Source: Solimonas sp047605265
GTDB taxonomy: Bacteria > Pseudomonadota > Gammaproteobacteria > Nevskiales > Nevskiaceae
NCBI GenBank assembly: GCA_047605265.1
Contig: JASGFY010000006.1
Location: 31,456-95,455 of the forward strand
Length of the DNA: 64,000 nt
Direction of reading: 5' to 3'
Below the pieces are notes generated by a model. It did no database searches and was not told the origin of the DNA. It worked only from the letters and a program-made list of their open reading frames with translations. This document shows positions 7,671 to 14,880 of this stretch, piece by piece; position 1 is the first letter of the stretch; the number at the start of each line of letters is the position of its first letter. The position numbers and the translations under genes were made by a program.

Positions 7671-9386
7671 TCAGCGCGTGGTGAAATTCGGGTTTTCAAC
7701 CATTTCGCCCTGGAGAAAACGGCCGAGCAGACGGCATTGAATCTCCAGCAGACGCCGATAGCTGACGCGGTATCCAAACAGCGGGTGTGTGATCTCGTGA
7801 GACAGACGCCGTTCGAAGGTGGCGATAAAGCGCTTTCGTCCTTCATCGCTGAGGTTGATGCGGCCGGCACCGCCGATGAAATCCGTGGGCCTGACCTCGC
7901 CGTTGTTGATGGCCTGCAGCACCGAGGAGTCGGCGATCAGCGGCCGGAACGGTTCCATCATGTCGAGCGCCAGGGCTGGACGACCATAACGTGCCTGATG
8001 GTAGAAGCCCCGGTACGGATCGAAGCCTGTCGTCGTCAGTGCGACGGTCAGCGTCCTCGCGAGCATGGCGTACGCAAAAGAGAGCAAGGCATTCACCGGA
8101 TCGGTCGGCGGCCGGCGATTGCGCTGCGTAAAATCGAAGGAGAAGTTCTCGTCACCTTCGCGCTTGATCATCTTGGAAAAGGCGCCGAAGTAGATCGCGG
8201 CGCCGTTACCTTCGATGCCCAGCAGCTCCTGCAGATTGCGGGCTCTCGCGGAAGCCTTGATTGCATGATCAAGCTGATCGAGCAGGGGCTCTGCTGATCC
8301 TTCACCACGCCAGTTCCTGCGCAGCAGTACGCGACTGTTGACCAGCTTGGCCCGCACCCAACCCTTGGCCAGCGTCAGGCAGATGTTCTCGTTGTCCGCA
8401 CCGCGGAACTGCGCGGTACGCAGCTCGACGTTCTTGTGCCCGAACCCCGTCGTGTATCCCAGAAACCAGCCGCCGTGACTGTGCCAGGAGACGGCGATCT
8501 CGCGCCGCATCAGCTCATGCAGCGTTGGCGTCGTCAGGTATACGTTCCCGAATAGCGCGAGATGCGACATTTCCGCGATGCGCGGCCGCGAGGCTACTTG
8601 ATCGTTGACGGAAATCTCCAGGTTCTCGCCGTCCTTGGCGACCTTGGCCTTATTTGCCTGGACGTACACCGGCAGCGCTTCTGTCAGGCCGACGGCGATC
8701 GAGCGCGGCGGCGTTTCACTGCGCCGCAGGAAGTTCACTTCATCCGGAAGACAGATACCGACGAGCGAGCAGCGCGGGCACTTGGGCGAGTCTTCCAACG
8801 GTGGCGGAATCCGCCCACCGAGCGCCACGCCACGCAGCCCGTGAATCGCCGATAACGTGAGATCGCGCAGTTCTTCATCAAACGTCACGCTCACCCGTTC
8901 GCGGGACTCCGCGAAGTACAGAACGCCTTCTTCGCAGACATAGCCCTCGCTTTCGAGAATCAGGCCCTGCACGCAGAGCTGCACGCGCTCCGGGTCATAC
9001 GCGCCGCGCGGCACGTGTGGACGTTTGCCACGCTTGTAATCCACCGGGCTAACACGGCTGCCCTCGCCCTCGATCAGATCCATCTTCGCAACCAGGCCCA
9101 GCCGGTTCGACGACACCATCACCGAGCGCGCATGAATACGCTCTTCCGCGGTGGCCTCATCGGGGGCCGGCAACTCTCCGGACGGCACGTCCACGCGCCG
9201 ATGGCGATGCCGGCCGTCGACCGTATCGCGTGAATCAGCCCATTCGCCCTGCACCCACTCCAGATAAGCCAGACGTGGGCAGTACACGTACTCGTTGATC
9301 ATCCGCGCCGGCAGCAGCGGCTGATCGCCAGTCAGCTCGGGAAACGGCAGCGGCAACTCGTATTGCGCAGGCGCATCACTGGCCAT
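7671..9386 (-). CDS. cas4-cas1: Cas4-Cas1 fusion protein
   Basis: A single 571-residue chain typical of type I-G. The N-terminal Cas4 half (about 1-220) has the iron-sulfur cysteines Cys36 (EYVYCPR) and Cys203/206/212 (CPRCSLVGIC), and RecB-type nuclease residues around Asp103 and VDYKRG (Asp116, Lys118). The C-terminal Cas1 half (about 238-571) keeps the metal triad: Glu392 (GIEGNG), His463 (GFYHQ) and Asp475 or Glu478 (LDMMEPFRP). Cas4-Cas1 fusions select protospacers with the right PAM and integrate them with Cas2. I prefer the ATG at 9386, preceded by GGGGGT; the frame extends 13 codons further to an ATG at 9425 with no ribosome site. Upstream lies the antisense ATPase gene, which separates this adaptation module from csb2. 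Confidence 0.95.
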   Translation of the reverse strand: MASDAPAQYELPLPFPELTGDQPLLPARMINEYVYCPRLAYLEWVQGEWADSRDTVDGRHRHRRVDVPSGELPAPDEATAEERIHARSVMVSSNRLGLVAKMDLIEGEGSRVSPVDYKRGKRPHVPRGAYDPERVQLCVQGLILESEGYVCEEGVLYFAESRERVSVTFDEELRDLTLSAIHGLRGVALGGRIPPPLEDSPKCPRCSLVGICLPDEVNFLRRSETPPRSIAVGLTEALPVYVQANKAKVAKDGENLEISVNDQVASRPRIAEMSHLALFGNVYLTTPTLHELMRREIAVSWHSHGGWFLGYTTGFGHKNVELRTAQFRGADNENICLTLAKGWVRAKLVNSRVLLRRNWRGEGSAEPLLDQLDHAIKASARARNLQELLGIEGNGAAIYFGAFSKMIKREGDENFSFDFTQRNRRPPTDPVNALLSFAYAMLARTLTVALTTTGFDPYRGFYHQARYGRPALALDMMEPFRPLIADSSVLQAINNGEVRPTDFIGGAGRINLSDEGRKRFIATFERRLSHEITHPLFGYRVSYRRLLEIQCRLLGRFLQGEMVENPNFTTR

Positions 9387-9422
9387 TAGGCACCCCCGTG
9401 CCACGCTGATGGCAACCCCTGA

Positions 9423-9459
9423 CATGAGAGATTATCATCCACTTCATGAGAGATTATCA
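9423..9459. repeat. 15-bp direct repeat between divergent genes
   Basis: CATGAGAGATTATCA occurs at 9423-9437 and again at 9445-9459, a 22-bp period. The second copy contains the ATPase start codon (ATG at 9446). The first contains an alternative upstream start of cas4-cas1 on the other strand. Read on the minus strand each copy holds GATAAT, a -10-like hexamer. It may be a target duplication or a divergent regulatory element. Confidence 0.6.
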
Positions 9460-10690
9460 CCAACGCTGGCTGGAAATCCGACTCCACGACGCACTGGCCG
9501 ACACCCCTGTCGTTCTGCTCAACGGCGCGCGCCAGTCCGGCAAGAGCACCCTGGCGCAGGCCGCCGCTGAAGCGGCGGGCGGCACGTATCTCACGCTGGA
9601 CGACCCCACCTTGCTGGCCGCCGCCGCGAGCGATCCCGTCAGCTTCGTCGAGCGCAGCGAGAGGCTGCTCGTGATCGATGAAATCCAGAAAGCACCGGCA
9701 CTGTTCCCCGCCATCAAGCGCAGCGTGGATCGCAAACGTACGCCAGGACGATTCTTGCTGACCGGCTCCGCCGATGTCTTCATGCTGCCGCAATTGTCCG
9801 AATCGCTCGCCGGCCGCATGGAAGTGCTGACGCTGCAGCCTTTGGCGCAAGGCGAAATCGAAGCCACACCGCCGGCGCTGATTCCTGCCCTGTTCGCTAA
9901 TCGACCACCCACAACGTTGCCAGCCACGGCGGGCCATCTGGAAAAACGGCTCGCCGCCGGCGGCTTCCCCGAGGCCCTGCAACGCAACCGTCAGGAGCGA
10001 CGACGCGCCTGGTTCGATGCCTACGTCACCACCATCACGCAACGCGACATCCGCGAGCTGTCCAACATCAGCGATCTGACCGCTCTGCCCCGTCTGCTCA
10101 ATCTGCTGGCCGTGCGCAGCGGCAGCCTCCTGAATGTCGCCGAACTGGCGCGTGCCTCGGGCGTCGCCCAGGCCACCCTGCATCGCTACCTCGCGCTGCT
10201 GGAAACCACCTTCCTCTTCCAACCCCTTCCTGCCTGGCACGCCAATCTCGGCAAGCGTCTGATCAAAGCGCCCAAGGCCTATCTGCTCGACAGCGGACTC
10301 GCCTACGCCCTGAGCGGCACTGACGCCAGCTCCCTCACCAATGCGCCGCACTACGGCGGCCTGCTCGAAACCTTCGTGCTCGGCGAACTGCGCCGCCACT
10401 GCGCCGCCCTGCCCTCGCCACCGCGGCTCTTCCATTACCGCAGCGCCGGCGGCGTCGAAGTGGACTTCGTAATCGAAGACGCCGCGGGGCACTGCATCGG
10501 CATCGAAGTCAAAGCCACGAAATCGCTCGGTGAAAAGCATTTTTCTGGCCTGCGCGATATGCACAGCACGCTCGGCAAGCAGTTTGCGTCTGGGGTGGTG
10601 TTGTATGGCGGGGAGCAGGCGGTTCAGTTTGGGGAGCGGTTGTGGGCGGTGCCGGCATCCTCTTTGTGGGCGAACAGTCCACCGCCGTAG
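9446..10690 (+). CDS. AAA ATPase with DUF4143 domain, antisense within cas operon
   Basis: A 414-residue protein of the AAA_14/DUF4143 family. Walker A is GARQSGKST (about 27-35), Walker B LLVIDEIQKAP (about 74-84), then sensor TGSAD. A winged-helix part follows (LARASGVAQATLHRYLALLE). The C-terminal DUF4143 has the PD-(D/E)XK-like signature FHYRSAGGVEVDFVIED ... GIEVKAT, which suggests nuclease ancestry. Family members are common, patchily distributed and of unknown function. It is the only plus-strand gene in the cas block: divergent from cas4-cas1 and convergent with csb2, overlapping the csb2 end by 67 bp. It is either a mobile-gene insertion or an accessory gene. No link to interference is shown. 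Confidence 0.85.
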   Translation: MRDYHQRWLEIRLHDALADTPVVLLNGARQSGKSTLAQAAAEAAGGTYLTLDDPTLLAAAASDPVSFVERSERLLVIDEIQKAPALFPAIKRSVDRKRTPGRFLLTGSADVFMLPQLSESLAGRMEVLTLQPLAQGEIEATPPALIPALFANRPPTTLPATAGHLEKRLAAGGFPEALQRNRQERRRAWFDAYVTTITQRDIRELSNISDLTALPRLLNLLAVRSGSLLNVAELARASGVAQATLHRYLALLETTFLFQPLPAWHANLGKRLIKAPKAYLLDSGLAYALSGTDASSLTNAPHYGGLLETFVLGELRRHCAALPSPPRLFHYRSAGGVEVDFVIEDAAGHCIGIEVKATKSLGEKHFSGLRDMHSTLGKQFASGVVLYGGEQAVQFGERLWAVPASSLWANSPPP

Positions 10691-12759
10691 TGCAGTGTCT
10701 TGCCCAGCAAGACTGGGCCTGGCACGGCCACATTGAACTTCAGCATCAGGCCACCTTTCCCATCGCCATGCACTTTCAAAGGCTTGGGCAACTGACGGCG
10801 CAGCACTTCATTGAGCACATCGTCGTGCAAGGAATCTGCGCCATTGCGCTTGGCGTGACGGGTGGGCGCGTAAGGCGTGGCGGTTTCCCACTGCGCAGAA
10901 ACGGAAAACAGCGGATCAGTACCAGGATGAACAGTCGCTGCTTCCAGCTTCAGTTTGCCTGCCTGCGCCGCGCGCAATTCAGTCAAACCGGCCAGCGCGC
11001 GCGCCAGCGTTACCAGATTGTCACGCTCATCCTTGGAAGATTCTCGATGCTCGACAACATGCGGGGCGATCACCAGCAGGCGGCTTCGTGCCAAATCAGG
11101 AACGAAGGCAAGATGACCGTGACCACCACGCCGCGCGGCGCTGCCATCGGCCTCGTGTCCGCTAAAGAACATAGGCAGTTCTTTTCGTTCGCCGATTTCG
11201 CTTTGTACCCGTGCCATCACTGCGCGTCGCAACGCACGCGCCAATGCCAGCGGATCGGGATCGGCGCCCAGACCATCAACAATGCTGAAAGCAAACACAC
11301 TTTCAGCCGCACGTATCAAGGGCGCAGGCGGTGCCATCAATCCCAAACCAGCATAGCGGCCATTGCCCAGTACCAGCAGGCCACTGATCGTTTCGGCAAA
11401 TTCGACCTCTACATGCCAAAGCTGGTGCTTGGGAAAGCGCGTGCCCTCGCAAAAGCGTTCCGCACGTTCGCCACGGGCCTCGAAGGGCTCGCGCTGCAAG
11501 CGAACAGCCGCCACCTTTGCGCGCAGCCCGACATGGCGCAACGCCTGCACGACGGCGTGAATGCTGCGATCACGCAGGGCCAGAGGCGTGACACTGCGCC
11601 AGACGCGCGCCGCCACGTGCTCGCCCAGACCGTAATGCGTGAGCACGGAACGGTCATCGGCCTGCACCAGTTCAACCGGCGATGCCAGGATTTCACCGGT
11701 TTCCTCGTCCGCCACCGGCGCGGTTATTTCCAGCCCGGCAAAGCTCCAAGCCAGGTCCTGGGCCTTGATGGGGCAATCCGGCGGCACCTGCACCAGCATG
11801 CGGCGGATGGCATGGTCGGCATGCGTGTGGCCGATGGAAGGCAGCGGCACGATGCGCACGCGCAGGGCTTTGTCGGCATCCGTGGCATCGCGACCAACGA
11901 GCACTTTCTCGACCACGCCGCTGCCATTGAAGTGCGGCTTGAGCCGTGCGCAGGCCGCATCGCGTAGCGCTTGCACCAGTGCCGCCGCGCCCCTGAGTGG
12001 CCAAGGTGCGAAGGGTGCGCCGGGCGCAGTGGTGCGGCGAAGTTCGAAGAGCAAGTGAGTCGCCGGGCTGTCGTAGCGCACTGACTTGAATTGCGGCTTG
12101 GGCGCGTTGGCGAATTGGGTCCTACCGTTGCTGCGTGTGAAGCGGCGCGCGTTCGCGGCGTGGCGGTCGATCAGGCTTTTCAGCGAACCGTCTTCGGGGC
12201 AGTCCAGCACAAGGCCACTGCCGCCGGAGCAGGGGCGATAAATCGTGCCGGGATGCTGGTTCAGCCGCTCGTCGGCCTCGGCCTCATCGAGCACTTCAGC
12301 CACGGCCCAGGCCATGTCCACGCCGCGGCCAAGTTGGTAGAGGTCCTGAGCGATATCGCAGATGCGCCGGGCCTGGTTGATGTTTTCCTCGCTCACGTCG
12401 AAGCGCCAGACGTAGAGCAGCGGCACGGAGACGTCGAACAGGTGTGGGCGGATGTTTTTTATGGCAGTGCGAATCTTCCCAATCTTTCGAAGATCACCAC
12501 CAACCTTCGCTGTGTCCATGTCGTTGTTCGGCATGAACAGCTTAAAACCCGGTTGCCCAAATTTCGCAGCGGGTGTCGCGATCACCGGCTTGTCTCGTTG
12601 CTCCAACCACCTCAGTGCCGCCCTACTGGTGTCGCCCAACAAGGGGTTGCACGCAGCCACCAGCGCTTGGAATAGCCGCGCAGGCGAAGGCGGCCAGTCG
12701 CCCGCACCGTGATAGCGGCCGTCGTGAAAGCGAACGGAGACAAGAAGGGCGCTGGTCAT
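10624..12759 (-). CDS. csb2: Csb2 (GSU0054 family), Cas5-Cas6 fusion
   Basis: A 711-residue protein opening with the family signature LLVSVRFHDGRYHG....WPPSPARLFQALVAA. It ends with the Gly-rich segment GPVLLGKTLHYGGGLF expected of a RAMP fold. In type I-G, Csb2 combines Cas5 (binding the crRNA 5' handle) with a Cas6-like pre-crRNA endoribonuclease. It is longer than the roughly 500 residues I associate with the family. The start ATG overlaps the csb1 stop by 4 bp (ATGA), implying translational coupling. Its last 22 codons are antisense to the end of the ATPase gene; the tail after GGGLF (AHKEDAGTAHNRSPN) may be shaped by that overlap. Confidence 0.9.
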   Translation of the reverse strand: MTSALLVSVRFHDGRYHGAGDWPPSPARLFQALVAACNPLLGDTSRAALRWLEQRDKPVIATPAAKFGQPGFKLFMPNNDMDTAKVGGDLRKIGKIRTAIKNIRPHLFDVSVPLLYVWRFDVSEENINQARRICDIAQDLYQLGRGVDMAWAVAEVLDEAEADERLNQHPGTIYRPCSGGSGLVLDCPEDGSLKSLIDRHAANARRFTRSNGRTQFANAPKPQFKSVRYDSPATHLLFELRRTTAPGAPFAPWPLRGAAALVQALRDAACARLKPHFNGSGVVEKVLVGRDATDADKALRVRIVPLPSIGHTHADHAIRRMLVQVPPDCPIKAQDLAWSFAGLEITAPVADEETGEILASPVELVQADDRSVLTHYGLGEHVAARVWRSVTPLALRDRSIHAVVQALRHVGLRAKVAAVRLQREPFEARGERAERFCEGTRFPKHQLWHVEVEFAETISGLLVLGNGRYAGLGLMAPPAPLIRAAESVFAFSIVDGLGADPDPLALARALRRAVMARVQSEIGERKELPMFFSGHEADGSAARRGGHGHLAFVPDLARSRLLVIAPHVVEHRESSKDERDNLVTLARALAGLTELRAAQAGKLKLEAATVHPGTDPLFSVSAQWETATPYAPTRHAKRNGADSLHDDVLNEVLRRQLPKPLKVHGDGKGGLMLKFNVAVPGPVLLGKTLHYGGGLFAHKEDAGTAHNRSPN

Positions 12760-13955
12760 GACGCAGACGATTCCTCTTCTGCGTCCTTCTTTGCGATGAT
12801 CTTCTTGGCTTCCTTGATGTCGAACTTGAAGACCGCATCAGTCGGCGGCCAGTGCTCGGAAATTAAGGCCGTCTTCTGCTTGGCATATGCAGAAAGCGTC
12901 TTCTGTGCACTGTCCGAAACCAAATCGACTTCCATCTCTGCGCCCCGGCGCGGCACCTGACACCAGATCTCATCGCCCGCGTAGCGCAACTGGCAACCCT
13001 CGCGCAGAAACAAATCCTGATCTGCCGTGCCGGCAAGCAGAGCCAGCGCCAAGAGATAACGGCGCAAGTCCGCACTCGAAACTTGCGGCTTTCCGTCGGC
13101 CGCGGCCAGCTCGCCGGAAATTGCGCGCAGTGCAACGAGATTGACCGTGACGGTACGCTCAATGGCACCGTTGACAAGAACGCCACCTAAGGTGCGACGT
13201 TCAGGATTCGGCGAGCCGTTACGGAACTCCAACATCTGCTTGGCTGCGTTCTGGCTGACTTTCCTGAAAACTGCTGGGGCATCGGCGAAGCCCTTTTCGG
13301 ATAGCTTCGTTTTCCTTGCCCTTGCCTCTTTCTCGAGTTCTTGCTGTTGCTCGGCATCCAGCGTCTTCCACGTCGAGTTGAACTGAGCCGCAGAAAACAA
13401 TGGCTCGACATTCCAAGCACGAATGATGGAGCGCACAAGACGCGGACGCTTCTCGCCCGTGCCGTCACGCGAATCCCAGACACCGAACAACAGCGATGTC
13501 GGCGCCACCGCGCACAAGGGACCGGCATTGCCGTGTCTGTTCAACACATCAAACGCCGGGGCGACTATTTTTAGAAGCTCTGGCGTCGCCTTGACAACTG
13601 CGTCGGCACTACGATGCGCCAGGTCGAGTAGCGACTGCCGCCGCTCGTACTTTTCGCCGTCTGCTTCCTTGACGTTGAGGACGATTTCGATCTGCGGAAC
13701 CAACCCCGTATACTCCGCCCGCTTGAACATCGGCTCCATGCGGTTGGCCTGCGAGCCCACGCTGTCGATGGTCGCCACCTTGGTGCCGTCGGAAAGGGTA
13801 TCGATGTTGTAGCCGATGTCCGCGTAGGTCGGCGGAAAAATCACACCACCTTCGCCTTCCACCGGTAACAGCTTCTGCTTCAAGTGCAAGCCAACCGGGC
13901 CGCTGGGGTCAGTGGCCCATTTGTCAAGCAATTCATTGGTCAGTTGGACACTCAT
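12756..13955 (-). CDS. csb1: Csb1 (GSU0053 family), Cas7 backbone subunit
   Basis: A 399-residue Cas7-type protein. Family hallmarks are seen near the N terminus: GGVIFPPTYADIGYNID, then TIDSVGSQANRMEPMF (about residues 35-77). In type I-G several Csb1 copies coat the crRNA and form the Cascade backbone. A strong Shine-Dalgarno (AGGAG, about 9 bases before ATG) suits a subunit needed in many copies. It follows csb3 by 52 bp and overlaps csb2 by 4 bp. Confidence 0.92.
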   Translation of the reverse strand: MSVQLTNELLDKWATDPSGPVGLHLKQKLLPVEGEGGVIFPPTYADIGYNIDTLSDGTKVATIDSVGSQANRMEPMFKRAEYTGLVPQIEIVLNVKEADGEKYERRQSLLDLAHRSADAVVKATPELLKIVAPAFDVLNRHGNAGPLCAVAPTSLLFGVWDSRDGTGEKRPRLVRSIIRAWNVEPLFSAAQFNSTWKTLDAEQQQELEKEARARKTKLSEKGFADAPAVFRKVSQNAAKQMLEFRNGSPNPERRTLGGVLVNGAIERTVTVNLVALRAISGELAAADGKPQVSSADLRRYLLALALLAGTADQDLFLREGCQLRYAGDEIWCQVPRRGAEMEVDLVSDSAQKTLSAYAKQKTALISEHWPPTDAVFKFDIKEAKKIIAKKDAEEESSAS

Positions 13956-14007
13956 GATGCGCTCTCCTGTTGGGGAAAAGTGATGACGATGTGGATGGCT
14001 GGCATGA

Positions 14008-14880
14008 CTATTCCTCGATGACCGTGGTGATGCAGCGCGCTTGGTTTTCCTGCCCTGGCCAGCCGAGATTCATACGGAAACGACGTTGCAAAAACGGCAT
14101 ATCCTGCGCGCCCAGCGCGGCGCGAATAAGCGACGGGGGGAAACGTTCGGCATGCTTTGACGCATTGCCGATGACGCCATAGCGATACAGCAGCTTGTTA
14201 CGCCGCTCAGGCCGCTGCGGGCGCGCATGGGTCAGGCCGATGGCGGCAAATAACTCCACCAGCGGGTAGCCAACCATGTCCATGTCGTCGTGTTCGTTCG
14301 GGGAAAAGCCGGCATCCAACGGGATGTAGTCGCGGCGCCAGTCGAGGCGGAAACTGCTGCTCTGCGGCGCGGCAAGCGCGAACGGATCTGCATGCGCCGC
14401 AACGGCCTTATCCTTGGCCAGTTCCACGGCATCGCGCCACAAAGCAGCACCCGGGTAGCCGCCAGAGCCAGCCCAGAACTTCACGTTGTCGCGCACGGTC
14501 GCGTCGCCCCAATGGTTAACCTGGAAAGTCACGCTGTCTTTGCTCATTTCGATCGGCAATGTTGCGGGACTGTTCGGCTGCGGGTAGGGAAAGGCTTCAT
14601 CCGCGTCAAGCTCGCGCGTTACCACCTTCCACTTCTGCGTGTTCACACCCTTTGACGATGACAAGGCATTCACTTGTGCCTCCACCACGAACGCAATGGC
14701 CGTCTTGATCGGATCCTCCTCTCCCGCCACAGCCAAGTGAAAGACGACTTGCCGGGCATCGCTCCAATCGAACCCGGCCTCGGCATCGCCCAGCAGCACC
14801 TCGGCCAGCTCCATAAAGCCCAGGCAGGCGAAGACCTGGCCGGGATTGAACAAGTTCACCGGTATCCTGGACTTGGCCAT
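14008..14880 (-). CDS. csb3: Csb3 (GSU0052 family), probable Cas8-like subunit
   Basis: A 290-residue protein between cas3 and csb1, the place of GSU0052/csb3 in Geobacter-type I-G loci. It begins with NLFNPGQVFACLGFMELAEVLL, the family's N-terminal signature. A later Arg-rich RLDWRRDYIPLDAGFSP stretch fits a nucleic-acid binding role. I take it as the Cas8-like, PAM-reading subunit by position. That function is inferred; no catalytic motif is visible. The ATG shares one base with the cas3 stop (TGATG), so the genes are translationally coupled. No separate csx17-type Cas8 gene is present. Confidence 0.8.
   Translation of the reverse strand: MAKSRIPVNLFNPGQVFACLGFMELAEVLLGDAEAGFDWSDARQVVFHLAVAGEEDPIKTAIAFVVEAQVNALSSSKGVNTQKWKVVTRELDADEAFPYPQPNSPATLPIEMSKDSVTFQVNHWGDATVRDNVKFWAGSGGYPGAALWRDAVELAKDKAVAAHADPFALAAPQSSSFRLDWRRDYIPLDAGFSPNEHDDMDMVGYPLVELFAAIGLTHARPQRPERRNKLLYRYGVIGNASKHAERFPPSLIRAALGAQDMPFLQRRFRMNLGWPGQENQARCITTVIEE

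Noticed and set aside
11639..12058. Long plus-strand frames opposite csb2, csb1 and cas3
   Set aside because: High-GC shadow frames; no family motifs, while the minus-strand frames carry clear Cas signatures.
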